Part shown: in pieces, positions 19,508 through 28,275 of the stretch
Layout of the letters: every line of letters starts with the position of its first letter
How positions within the stretch are numbered: the first letter of the stretch is position 1
Assembly (NCBI RefSeq): GCF_005484585.1
Contig: NZ_CP039435.1
Span: 2,294,001 to 2,358,000, forward strand
Source: Brevundimonas sp. SGAir0440
Lineage (GTDB): Bacteria > Pseudomonadota > Alphaproteobacteria > Caulobacterales > Caulobacteraceae
Length of the DNA stretch: 64,000 nt
Direction: 5' to 3'
Program-made: the position numbers and the translations under genes
Notes under the pieces: model-generated
Seen by the model: the letters and a program-made list of their open reading frames with translations, nothing else
Database searches by the model: none
What the model was told of the DNA's origin: nothing

Positions 19508-19798
19508 ACATGGCGATAGATTTCCTACCGACTGCTGCAACAAAACATGGTCGTCTGCGTCGATTGACCCGCCGCACCTTCGCCCTGATATGGCCATGAC
19601 CGCCGGGACCTCCCCGACCTTGCGGTTGGAGAGACCATGAAGATTACCCCCCATATCCTGGCGACGCCGGCCGCCATCGCGCGATATTGCGGCTGAGACC
19701 GCACGCCATACCCAATCCAAGCCGAACATAAAAAGCCCGTCGCGCTCAGCGACGGCGATGCGCGCTCGCGCCAAAAACAGACTTTAGGAAATCTCTCA
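19508..19798 (+). promoter_or_regulatory. Leader region of the second TBDR with a 19-codon upstream frame
   Basis: Rest of a 341-base gap between the two TBDR genes. It holds a short reading frame of 19 codons (19637-19696) with GGAG at 19628-19631 as a ribosome site. A hairpin follows it, with arms CCGTCGC (19737-19743) and GCGACGG (19749-19755). Then come 40-odd bases to the TBDR start, with AGGA about ten bases before the ATG. This could be a leader peptide or a translated sRNA remnant; I see no known riboswitch or leader family. No other gene is visible. Confidence 0.3.
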
Positions 19799-22222
19799 AT
19801 GCGCTCTCTTTCTCGTCGGGCCGCCGCACCGGCTCTGCTCGCCACCGTCTCGACCTTCGCCGTGCTGAGCGCCGCCCCGGCCTTTGCTCAAAACGCCGAA
19901 CCCGTCGCCGATGAGGCGGCGCAGGTGGACGACATCGTCGTGACCGGCACGCGGGTCCAGAACCGGTCGCGCCTCGACACCCTGGCGCCCGTCGATGTTG
20001 TCACGTCCGAGGCGTTGCAGACGCGAGGCACGACCGAGTTCGCCACCGCCCTGGCCCAGGCCGTGCCGTCGCTGACCTTCCAGCGGCCGTCCGCCAACGA
20101 TGGCTCTGACTCGATCCGCCCAATCACCTTGCGCGGCCTGTCGCCGGATCAGACGCTGGTGCTGGTCAACGGCACGCGTCGCCATGCGTCGGCCCTGGTC
20201 AACGTCAACGGCGTGGTGGGGCGCGGGTCGGCCGCCGTCGATCTGAACACCATTCCGACCGGCGCTCTGGACCGGGTTGAGGTGCTGCGCGATGGCGCCT
20301 CGGCGCAATACGGCTCGGACGCCATCGCCGGCGTGGTGAACCTGCGCCTGAAGCAGGCCTCCAGCGGCGGCGGCGCCAGCGTGACCTACGGCCAGTATTT
20401 CACCACGGTGAAAACCGCGCGCGGCGAACGTGACGAAAACGATGGCGGCACCGTCACGGCCTCGGCCTGGCAAGGGTTCTCGCTGGGCGACGACGGCTTT
20501 CTGACCTTGTCGGCCGAGTATCTGAACCGCGAAGCGACCAATCGCTCGGACTATGACCCCCGCACGGCGGCGAACGGCGCGATCACCGCCCGCTTCGGCG
20601 ACCCGGACGTTGAGCAATGGACCGTCTTCGCCAACGCCGGCAAGGGTTTGGGCAATGGTTGGGAGGCCTATGGCTGGGCCGGCTATCAGGACCGCGACAG
20701 CGAAGGCGCCGCCTTCCCTCGCCTGTCCGACAACGTCAACAATGTCGCCTCCATCTACCCGAACGGCTTCCTGCCGAAGGTCGCCATCAATTCGAAGGAC
20801 GCTTCGCTGGCAGGAGGCCTGCGCGGCGAACTGGCGGGCTGGAATACGGACATCAGCCTGACCTATGGCCACAACGCCCTGGACTTCCGCACCGAGGATT
20901 CGCTGAACTCCACCTACGGCGCGACTTCGCCGACCAGCTTCGATTCCGGCAGCCTGATCTACCACCAGTTGGTGCTGGGCGCCGACTTCAGCCGTGAGTT
21001 CGAGGTCGGTCTGTCCGGCGGCCCGCTGAACTTCGCCTGGGGCCTGGAGCAGCGCTGGGAAAACTACAAGATCGAGGCCGGTCAGCCCGAGAGCTACAAC
21101 CGCGGCCCCCTGGGCGCCAACACGGCCCTGACCGGCGGCGCCCAGGGCTTCGTCGGCTTCCAGCCCTCGAACGCCGTGGATGTCGATCGCGACAACTTCG
21201 CCGCCTACGCCGACGTTGAAATCCCCCTGACCGACAAGCTGCGCGTCGAAGGCGCCGTGCGGTTCGAAGACTATTCCGACTTCGGCGACACCCAGACGGG
21301 CAAGCTGTCGGCCCGCTATGACTTCACCCCCAGCTTCGCCCTGCGGGGTTCAGTCTCGACCGCCTTCCGCGCGCCATCGTTGCAGCAGTCGTATTTCACC
21401 TCCACCGCCTCGGTGATCCAGAACGGCGCCGTGGTCGAGACCGGCACCTTCCCGGCCACCAGCACCGTCGCAGCGGCCCTTGGCGCGCGTCCGCTGAAGG
21501 CCGAGACCTCGACCAACTATTCGGTCGGCGCTGTAGTGCGACTGGGCCGTTTCGATCTGACGGTTGACGCCTACAAGATCGACATCGACGATCAGATCGT
21601 TCTGTCCGAACTGATCAACCGAACGTTCTCGGGCCAAGTCGCCGGCCTGCTGGATCCGCAAGGCGTCCAGGCCGCGCGCTTCTTCCTGAACGGCGTCTCG
21701 ACCTCTACCGAAGGCGTGGATGTCGTCGGCCGGTATCGCCTGCCGACCGACACGCTCGGCGATTTCGATTTCACTGTCGCGGCCAACTTCAACGATGTGT
21801 CGGTCAACAGCGTGCCGACGTCGTCATCGGTGCTGAACCCGGTGCCGACCCTGTTCGCCCGCCAACGCATCCTGACCATCGAAGACGGCACGCCCGACAC
21901 CAAGGTCTCGGCGTCGGCGGACTGGAGCCGGGACAAGTGGGGCGCCACGGTTCGCGCCACCTACTATGGCGACGTGCTGCAACCCGGCTCGACGGCGGCG
22001 AATGACTACAGCACCGGGGCCAAGACGGTCGTGGATCTGGAAGGTCGGTTCCAGCTGACCGAACGCGTGGGCGTGGCGATCGGCGTGGATAACGTGTTCG
22101 ACGAATATCCGGACTTCGTGCCGGCGTCGCTGAACTCCAACGGCGTTCTGGGCTTCCCCTACTATTCGCCCTTCGGTTTCAACGGCCGCTACGGCTATGC
22201 GCGCCTCAGCCTGAAATGGTGA
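19799..22222 (+). CDS. TonB-dependent receptor, tandem paralogue
   Basis: Outer-membrane receptor of 807 residues. A signal peptide (about 30 residues, ending FAQ) is followed by VDDIVVTGTRVQNRSRLDT and a plug with TLRGLSPDQTLVLVNGTRRH and VEVLRDGASAQYGSDAIAGV. The barrel ends YGYARLSLKW. Plug and barrel motifs match the preceding TBDR almost phrase for phrase (for example the EDYSDFGD and ETSTNYSVGAV stretches), so they probably arose by duplication and may take related ligands. It has its own leader and terminator, so it can be expressed independently of its neighbour. The ligand is unknown. Confidence 0.92.
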   Translation: MRSLSRRAAAPALLATVSTFAVLSAAPAFAQNAEPVADEAAQVDDIVVTGTRVQNRSRLDTLAPVDVVTSEALQTRGTTEFATALAQAVPSLTFQRPSANDGSDSIRPITLRGLSPDQTLVLVNGTRRHASALVNVNGVVGRGSAAVDLNTIPTGALDRVEVLRDGASAQYGSDAIAGVVNLRLKQASSGGGASVTYGQYFTTVKTARGERDENDGGTVTASAWQGFSLGDDGFLTLSAEYLNREATNRSDYDPRTAANGAITARFGDPDVEQWTVFANAGKGLGNGWEAYGWAGYQDRDSEGAAFPRLSDNVNNVASIYPNGFLPKVAINSKDASLAGGLRGELAGWNTDISLTYGHNALDFRTEDSLNSTYGATSPTSFDSGSLIYHQLVLGADFSREFEVGLSGGPLNFAWGLEQRWENYKIEAGQPESYNRGPLGANTALTGGAQGFVGFQPSNAVDVDRDNFAAYADVEIPLTDKLRVEGAVRFEDYSDFGDTQTGKLSARYDFTPSFALRGSVSTAFRAPSLQQSYFTSTASVIQNGAVVETGTFPATSTVAAALGARPLKAETSTNYSVGAVVRLGRFDLTVDAYKIDIDDQIVLSELINRTFSGQVAGLLDPQGVQAARFFLNGVSTSTEGVDVVGRYRLPTDTLGDFDFTVAANFNDVSVNSVPTSSSVLNPVPTLFARQRILTIEDGTPDTKVSASADWSRDKWGATVRATYYGDVLQPGSTAANDYSTGAKTVVDLEGRFQLTERVGVAIGVDNVFDEYPDFVPASLNSNGVLGFPYYSPFGFNGRYGYARLSLKW

Positions 22223-22246
22223 GGTCGGGCTGAACGCCAGCCGGCG

Positions 22247-22271
22247 AAGGGCGCTCCTCGGAGCGCCCTTT
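22247..22271 (+). terminator. Terminator-like hairpin after the second TBDR
   Basis: A perfect 10-bp stem (22247-22256 with 22261-22270) with a CTCG loop lies 24 bases after the stop codon. The following T run is weak (TTTGCC), so termination may be partial. Confidence 0.65.
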
Positions 22272-22382
22272 GCCTTGTTCGCATTACGAAATCTTCAGCT
22301 TGACCGTTCTGCTTCGCCGCAGTTGCGACACATATCGGCGTTCAATCTGCGCCCTGCCAGAGGGGGCTTTGGAGGGGACCAA

Positions 22383-22748
22383 ATGAAGACCAGATCGATC
22401 GCAGCCGGCGTCCTGGCGCTGACCCTTTTCGCCGGCGCGGCCAACGCCATGACGGTTCAGGAATTCCTGACCACCGCCAACGCCATCCCGCAGAACCCCA
22501 CCGCCCTGCTGCGCTCGGACACCCGTCGCCTGATGGCCGAGTTCCGAACCGCCGTTCGCACCGTGCGCGCCGAACAGACCCAGGCCAAGGCGGCCGGCCG
22601 TCAGCCCGCAACCTGCATGCCCGACAAGGTTAGCGTCTCACCCAACGCCATCCTGAGCCGTTTCAACGCCATTCCGCAGAGCCGTCGCAACATCAGCGTG
22701 ACCCAAGCTTTCCGCGAATGGATGGCGCACGACTATCCGTGCGCCTGA
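22383..22748 (+). CDS. Small secreted protein, Rap1a/Tai-like C-terminal pattern
   Basis: 121-residue exported protein with a clear signal peptide (MKTRSIAAGVLALTLFAGAANA) and ATG 22383 preceded by GGAGGGG at a good distance. The mature part has two cysteines, in ATCMPDKVSV and at the end (DYPCA). The pattern C-P-x2-V...IP...R...AFREWM...YPC resembles Rap1a/Tai-type proteins, some of which are immunity factors for secreted toxins. That likeness is by eye and weak. No toxin gene is adjacent. It lies between the TBDR pair and dnaB, so it may be part of the same inserted segment. Confidence 0.6.
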   Translation: MKTRSIAAGVLALTLFAGAANAMTVQEFLTTANAIPQNPTALLRSDTRRLMAEFRTAVRTVRAEQTQAKAAGRQPATCMPDKVSVSPNAILSRFNAIPQSRRNISVTQAFREWMAHDYPCA

Positions 22749-22859
22749 CGCGCCCCGATTGAGGAATTCCGGTTCGTCCCCAAGGCGGCGCGATCTGTCC
22801 ACGGTCCAGGCGGCGTCCGCGTCTGACGCAGGGGCGTGAGAGGGCTAAAGCGTTAATCG

Positions 22860-24350
22860 ATGAACGCCTTCGCCCCCATGCCCTTTTCGTCGTCTCCGCT
22901 GGACTCCGGCGGCGTCACTTCGATGCCGCACAATCTGGAGGCCGAACAGGCGCTGCTGGGCTCGCTGATGTTCGACAACGCCGTGTTCGAGCGGTTGAAC
23001 GACCGGCTGCGCGGCTCGCACTTCTACGAACCCTTCCACCAGCGGCTGTTCGACGCGATCGAGGATCATATCCGCCAGGGCCTGCTGGCCGAGCCCACCA
23101 TCCTGATGGAGCGGTTCAAGCAGGATCCGGCGTTCCAGGAGTTCGGGGGCCTGCGCTACCTCGCCGACCTGGTGGACCGCGCGCCGCCGGCCGCCAACGC
23201 GCCCGACTATGCGCGCGTCGTCTATGACCTGGCGCTGCGCCGCGATCTGATCCGCATCGGCGGCGACATGATCAAGGAGGCGCCCAATCCGGAGACGCCC
23301 GCCGACGAGCAGATCGAACAGGCCGAACAGACCCTGTATTCGCTGGCCGAGACGGGCAAGCCCTCGTCCGGTTTCGTCAGTTTCTCCAATGCCTTGTCCG
23401 GCGCCGTTCAGATGGCGGCCGAAGCGTATCAGCGCGAGGGCAAGCTGGCCGGCCTCGCCACCGGCCTGAACGATCTGGACCGGAAACTGGGCGGCCTGCA
23501 CCCGTCCGACCTGCTGATCCTGGCCGGCCGTCCGTCGATGGGCAAGACGGCGCTGGCGACCAACATAGCCTTCAACGTGGCGCGCGCCTATCAATGGGAG
23601 CCAACGCCGGAGGGCCGCAAGACGGTCAACGGCGGCGTTGTCGCCTTCTATTCGCTGGAAATGAGCGCCGAACAGCTGGCGATGCGTATTCTGGCCGATG
23701 CGTCCGGCGTGTCGTCGGACAAGCTGCGCAAGGGCGAGATCGACGCCGCAGACTTCGGCAAGCTGCGCGACGCGGCGGTCGAGATCGGCGAAAGCCCCCT
23801 CTACATCGACGCCACCGGCGGCCTGTCCATCTCCAAGCTGGCGGCCCGCGCGCGCCGTCTGAAGCGCATGGAACATGGGCTGGACCTGATCATCGTCGAC
23901 TATCTGCAACTGGTCACGACCGGCAACAGCGGGGGCCAGAAGAACCGCGTGCAGGAAGTGTCTGAAATCACCGGCGGACTGAAGGCCCTGGCCAAGGAAC
24001 TCTCGGTGCCGATCATCGCCCTGTCGCAGCTGTCGCGTCAGGTCGAGCAGCGCGACGACAAACGCCCGCAACTGTCGGACCTTCGGGAATCCGGCTCAAT
24101 CGAGCAGGACGCCGACTGCGTGATGTTCGTCTATCGCGAAAGCTATTATCTTGGCCGCGCCGAGCCGCGCGAGGGGACCGAGGAACACCTGCAATGGCAG
24201 CAGGACATGGACCGCCTGCAAGGCCAGGCCGAGGTCGTCATCGGCAAGCAGCGCCACGGCCCCATCGGCATCGTCAAACTGGCCTTTGACGCCGACACCG
24301 TCCGCTTCGGCAACCTGGCGCACGGCTATGAAGAGGTCAGCTACGAGTAG
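22860..24350 (+). CDS. dnaB: Replicative DNA helicase DnaB
   Basis: Hexameric 5'-3' helicase of the replication fork, 496 residues. The N-terminal primase-interacting domain starts at PHNLEAEQALLGSLMFDNAVF. The RecA-like motor has Walker A GRPSMGKT near residue 223, FYSLEMSAEQLAMRIL, Walker B LIIVDYLQLV, and ALSQLSRQVEQRDDKRPQLSDLRESGSIEQDAD. It is complete and shows no intein. In many bacteria dnaB follows rplI; here about 6 kb of TBDR genes separate them. alr follows 38 bases downstream. Confidence 0.97.
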   Translation: MNAFAPMPFSSSPLDSGGVTSMPHNLEAEQALLGSLMFDNAVFERLNDRLRGSHFYEPFHQRLFDAIEDHIRQGLLAEPTILMERFKQDPAFQEFGGLRYLADLVDRAPPAANAPDYARVVYDLALRRDLIRIGGDMIKEAPNPETPADEQIEQAEQTLYSLAETGKPSSGFVSFSNALSGAVQMAAEAYQREGKLAGLATGLNDLDRKLGGLHPSDLLILAGRPSMGKTALATNIAFNVARAYQWEPTPEGRKTVNGGVVAFYSLEMSAEQLAMRILADASGVSSDKLRKGEIDAADFGKLRDAAVEIGESPLYIDATGGLSISKLAARARRLKRMEHGLDLIIVDYLQLVTTGNSGGQKNRVQEVSEITGGLKALAKELSVPIIALSQLSRQVEQRDDKRPQLSDLRESGSIEQDADCVMFVYRESYYLGRAEPREGTEEHLQWQQDMDRLQGQAEVVIGKQRHGPIGIVKLAFDADTVRFGNLAHGYEEVSYE

Positions 24351-24388
24351 CCTCTTCCATCGGAGCGGTGTTGGCGCATAAGGACGCC

Positions 24389-25435
24389 ATGACCGCATCG
24401 ACCCCCGCCGTCCTCTCCGTCGATCTGAACGCCCTGGCGCGCAACTATCACACGCTGGAGGCCGTCAGCGGCCAGCCGGTGCATCCGGTGGTCAAGGCGG
24501 ACGGCTATGGGCTGGGTGCGCAGGCCGTGGCGACGCGGCTGATGGCCGAGGGGGCGCGGACCTTCTTCGTAGCGCGAGCGGCCGAGGGCGTGCGACTGCG
24601 TGCAGCCTTGGGCGCCGACGGCCCTGTCATCTACGTGCTCGACGGCTGTCACAGCGACGATGCGGCGATGCTGAAGGCGTCGGACCTGCGGCCCGTGCTG
24701 AACCATCCGGCGCAGATCCAGGCCTGGCGGGCGGCGGGCGGCGGGACCTGCGGCCTGCAGATCGACACCGGCATGAACCGGTTGGGTATTCGCCCCGAGG
24801 ACGCGCCCGAGGCGTTCGACGGCCTGGCCCTGGTCCTGACCCACCTCGCCTGCGCCGACGAACCGGCCAATCCGATGAACCGGCGTCAGCGCGACGCCTT
24901 TGCGGGTGTGCTGGATCGCTATCCGGGAGTGATCCGGTCGTTCGCCAACTCCAGCGGCTGTTTCCTGGGCCCGGACTTCGCCTTCGACACGGTGCGCCCG
25001 GGCATCTGTCTTTACGGCGGCGGCCCAGAGGGGCGGCCCGATCCCCGCATCGCACCCGTGGCGACCCTGACGGCCGAGGTGCTTCAGGTCCGCGACGTGC
25101 CGGCGGGCGAGAGCGTCGGCTATTCACGCGGCTATATCGCCGAACGCCCGATCAAGGTTGCGACCGTAGCGGCCGGCTATGCGGATGGATTGCTGCGATC
25201 CTATTCGCCCAAGGGCGCGGTCTGGATCGCCAATGAGACCCGTCCGCTGCTGGGTCGGGTCTCGATGGATGTCTGCGCGGTGGACATCACCGGCCTGGAC
25301 GTCGCGGTCGGCGATCCGGTCGAACTGTTCGGCCCGAACCGCCTGTTGGACGACGCCGCGGCCGCGGCGGGGACTATCAGCTACGAGTTGCTGACCTCGA
25401 TCACCCCCCGCGTGCCGCGCGTCTATTCTCAGTAG
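24389..25435 (+). CDS. alr: Alanine racemase
   Basis: PLP enzyme that makes D-alanine for peptidoglycan; 348 residues. The PLP lysine lies in VVKADGYGLG near the N-terminus. The C-terminal beta domain has VATVAAGYADGLLRSYSPKG and GRVSMDVCAVDITG; the Tyr of AAGYADG matches the second catalytic base region. ATG 24389 is preceded by AAGGA; a GTG seven codons earlier is less likely. It follows dnaB closely. Its last seven bases overlap the convergent Yip1-like gene. Confidence 0.95.
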   Translation: MTASTPAVLSVDLNALARNYHTLEAVSGQPVHPVVKADGYGLGAQAVATRLMAEGARTFFVARAAEGVRLRAALGADGPVIYVLDGCHSDDAAMLKASDLRPVLNHPAQIQAWRAAGGGTCGLQIDTGMNRLGIRPEDAPEAFDGLALVLTHLACADEPANPMNRRQRDAFAGVLDRYPGVIRSFANSSGCFLGPDFAFDTVRPGICLYGGGPEGRPDPRIAPVATLTAEVLQVRDVPAGESVGYSRGYIAERPIKVATVAAGYADGLLRSYSPKGAVWIANETRPLLGRVSMDVCAVDITGLDVAVGDPVELFGPNRLLDDAAAAAGTISYELLTSITPRVPRVYSQ

Positions 25436-26076
25436 CCGGCGCCCATTCCCGCCAGGCCAGCCATGCCGACCGACGCGGCGACGAAGCTCATCGAAATGGC
25501 TCCGACGATCGCCGAGATGATGAAATACATCACGACGCCGGCGATCACCGTCACGATGAAATAGCCGACCTTCTTGTCCTCCGGCACCTTCATCAGGATC
25601 GGCAGGCCGACGAACAGCAGATAGAAGCTGTACAGGCCCAAGATGGCCAGGATGCCCAGCATCGGGATCAGGCCGAACACGCCCGCCAGCCAGGCGGCGG
25701 TCCAGGAATAGACGGCCAGCTTCATGGCCTGGACCTTGTTGGCCGTCCCGCCGAAGTTCGGCGCCAGCGCATTGATGATCAGACCCACCAAGAAGACCCC
25801 CAGCAAGGACATGCCGTAGCTGACGAGCGCCACGACGATCGCGCCGACGATCGACAGCTTCATGCCCATGATCGGCATCAACTGACCGCCGAGCAGCGAA
25901 CAGACCGGGCCGATCGCCGCCAGGATCATCGCATAGCGGGTGAACAGGCTTTTGGTCGTGGCGAACTCGCCGTCGATCTTCAGCCATTCGGACTTGGATT
26001 GCAGCAGTATGCCCTTGACCCGCGCGACCAAGGCCGGATCGACAGCGGGTTGGGAATGGGTCGTCGGATCGGTCAT
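25429..26076 (-). CDS. Yip1 domain membrane protein
   Basis: 215-residue inner-membrane protein with about five hydrophobic segments after a cytoplasmic N-terminus of about 45 residues (LVARVKGILLQSKSEWLKIDGE). The topology and the opening motif match bacterial Yip1/YIP1-family proteins, whose function is not established. The C-terminus is Gly/Met-rich (GMAGLAGMGAGY). It lies on the opposite strand inside an otherwise plus-strand cluster, overlapping the alr end by seven bases. It shares a 172-base divergent upstream region with radA. Confidence 0.8.
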   Translation of the reverse strand: MTDPTTHSQPAVDPALVARVKGILLQSKSEWLKIDGEFATTKSLFTRYAMILAAIGPVCSLLGGQLMPIMGMKLSIVGAIVVALVSYGMSLLGVFLVGLIINALAPNFGGTANKVQAMKLAVYSWTAAWLAGVFGLIPMLGILAILGLYSFYLLFVGLPILMKVPEDKKVGYFIVTVIAGVVMYFIISAIVGAISMSFVAASVGMAGLAGMGAGY

Positions 26077-26248
26077 GACAGGCCTCGGCGAGAGAAGATG
26101 GGCGGATGTTGACGTTGCGTCGCTTCAAGAAGCAAGGGTGTGCGACACATTCTCAATCCTTCAGTATGGCAAAGGTTGCGACTGCGACCGAAACTGTCGT
26201 GAGCCGACGCCATGTCCGGCGCGACCGTTCGATCTGCTAAGGAAGCCC

Positions 26249-27619
26249 ATGGCTCGCGATTCCGCCCTCTACGTCTGTCAGTCATGCGGCTCGGTCCACA
26301 GCAAGTGGTCAGGCCAATGCGGCTCCTGCGGCCAGTGGAACACGTTGAGCGAAGAGAGCCGCTCGGCTCCGCCGGGCGCGATCAAGCCGTCGGCGGCGGC
26401 TTCGGCCCGGATGCGCGGCATTCAGTTCGAAACGCTTCAGTCCGACACGCCAGAGCCGCCGCGCATCACGACGGGCGTGGCCGAGTTCGACCGTGTCTGC
26501 GGCGGCGGCGTCGTGCCCGGCTCGGCCATCCTGCTCAGCGGCGATCCGGGCGTCGGCAAGTCGACCCTGTTGCTGGAGGTCGCGGCCAAGGCGGCGCTTC
26601 GCGGTTCGCGCGTGGCCTATATTTCGGGCGAGGAAGCGGTCGAGCAGATCCGCGCCCGCGCCAAACGGATGGGCCTGGCCGATGCGCCGGTCAATCTGGC
26701 GGCCGCGACGGCGCTGCGCGACATCCTGGGCACGCTGAAACGCGAGAAGTTCGACATCGTCATCATCGATTCGGTTCAGACCCTTTGGTCCGACGTGCAT
26801 GACAGCGGCCCCGGCTCGATCACCCAGGTCAGGGCTTGCGCGGGCGAACTGGTGCGTCTGGCCAAAAGCGACGGCCCCGCCATCGTCCTGGTCGGCCACG
26901 TCACCAAGGACGGCCAGGTCGCCGGCCCCCGCGTCGTCGAACACCTGGTCGACGCGGTCATGACCTTCGAGGGCGAGCGCGGCTATCCGTTCCGCATCCT
27001 GCGCGCCGGCAAAAACCGCTTCGGCGCCACTGACGAGATCGGCGTGTTCGAAATGAGCGACGCCGGCCTGCGCGAGGTCGCCAACCCCTCCGCCCTCTTT
27101 CTGGGCGAGGGCAAGGAGCGCGCACCGGGCGCCGCCGTCTTCGCCGGGATCGAAGGCTCGCGCCCCGTCTTGGTCGAGATGCAGGCCCTGGTGTCCAAGT
27201 CCGCCTATGGCACGCCGCGTCGCGCCGTCATCGGCTGGGAGACGGGGCGTCTGGCCATGGTGCTGGCCGTGCTGGAGGCCCGCTGCGGCTTCGGCTTCGG
27301 CGATCAGGACGTCTATCTGAACGTCGCCGGGGGCTTGCGCATCAACGAACCGGCGGCCGATCTCGCAGCGGCGGCGGCGCTGATCAGCTCGGCGACCGGC
27401 GTATCCCTGCCCCAGGGCTGCGTCGTCTTCGGCGAAATCGGCCTGTCGGGCGAGGTTCGCAGCGTCGGCCGCGCCGAGGCCCGCCTGCGCGAAGCGCAAA
27501 AACTGGGCTTCGATCAGGTGCTCAGCCCGACTTTGACCGCCAAGACCAAGGGGGTGAAGGTGACATCCGTCACGCGCCTGACGGATGTGGTCGAACGAAT
27601 CTCGCAGAACCGCTATTAG
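26249..27619 (+). CDS. radA: DNA repair protein RadA (Sms)
   Basis: 456-residue RecA-like ATPase that promotes branch migration in recombinational repair. The zinc finger Cys10-Cys13-Cys24-Cys27 is present, then Walker A GDPGVGKST near residue 98, the RadA-specific KNRFG motif (AGKNRFGATDEIGVFEM), and a Lon-like C-terminal domain (YLNVAGGLRINEPAADLA; VVFGEIGLSGEVRSV). ATG 26249 follows AAGGA by a few bases. It is followed 31 bases later by the cvpA-like gene. Confidence 0.96.
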   Translation: MARDSALYVCQSCGSVHSKWSGQCGSCGQWNTLSEESRSAPPGAIKPSAAASARMRGIQFETLQSDTPEPPRITTGVAEFDRVCGGGVVPGSAILLSGDPGVGKSTLLLEVAAKAALRGSRVAYISGEEAVEQIRARAKRMGLADAPVNLAAATALRDILGTLKREKFDIVIIDSVQTLWSDVHDSGPGSITQVRACAGELVRLAKSDGPAIVLVGHVTKDGQVAGPRVVEHLVDAVMTFEGERGYPFRILRAGKNRFGATDEIGVFEMSDAGLREVANPSALFLGEGKERAPGAAVFAGIEGSRPVLVEMQALVSKSAYGTPRRAVIGWETGRLAMVLAVLEARCGFGFGDQDVYLNVAGGLRINEPAADLAAAAALISSATGVSLPQGCVVFGEIGLSGEVRSVGRAEARLREAQKLGFDQVLSPTLTAKTKGVKVTSVTRLTDVVERISQNRY

Positions 27620-27650
27620 ACCCTCGTAGCAACTGCAGGATCCCCCACGC

Positions 27651-28247
27651 GTGACCGGATACGACGTCTTCGCCATCGTGGTGATCCTGTTTTCCGTCGC
27701 CGCCGGCTGGGTGCGCGGCGGGGTGCGCGAGGTCATTACGCTGCTCAGCGCGACCTTAGCGGCCCTGGTCGCCCTGATCGCCCTGCCCTGGACCGCCGGC
27801 GTCACGCGCGCCTTCGTCGATCCTGAATGGGCCGGGTCGATCCTGGCCGCCGTCCTGACCTTCTTTGTCGTCTATTTCGGCCTGCGCCTGGTCGGTTCGA
27901 TGATGTCCAAGAGCGCCAAGGACCATCCGCATCTCGGCGTCGTCGACCGCATCTTTGGCCTGTTCATCGGCGGCGTCCGCGCGCTGGTCCTGATCGGCGC
28001 GGTGCATCTGGTCATCGTCGCAGCCCTGCCGGGCGAGCGTACACCGCTCTGGCTCGGAAAGCCGACCCTCTATCCAGTCAGCGCCATGGGCGCGCGGATG
28101 ATCCAGATCGTCCTGCCCAGCATCGGACGCGGCGCCGACGCCATCACGCCGGTCGTGGATTCGTCCGTACGCCGGGGGTTTTCGGACGACGAAACCTTGC
28201 CCCCGACGCAATCACAGCCTAACTCGCGCCGCGAAGCCGCCCGTTAA
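27651..28247 (+). CDS. CvpA family membrane protein
   Basis: 198-residue membrane protein of the CvpA family (named after colicin V production). About four hydrophobic segments cover residues 1-130: YDVFAIVVILFSVAAGWVRG opens the first, and VDRIFGLFIGGVRALVLIG is the conserved second half. A hydrophilic tail of about 65 residues follows. The start is GTG 27651. In many bacteria cvpA precedes purF, as here (28-base gap). The role is still debated; envelope homeostasis links have been reported in other bacteria. Confidence 0.88.
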   Translation: MTGYDVFAIVVILFSVAAGWVRGGVREVITLLSATLAALVALIALPWTAGVTRAFVDPEWAGSILAAVLTFFVVYFGLRLVGSMMSKSAKDHPHLGVVDRIFGLFIGGVRALVLIGAVHLVIVAALPGERTPLWLGKPTLYPVSAMGARMIQIVLPSIGRGADAITPVVDSSVRRGFSDDETLPPTQSQPNSRREAAR

Positions 28248-28275
28248 GTTCCCCCCCGGTCATCGGAGCCCCACG

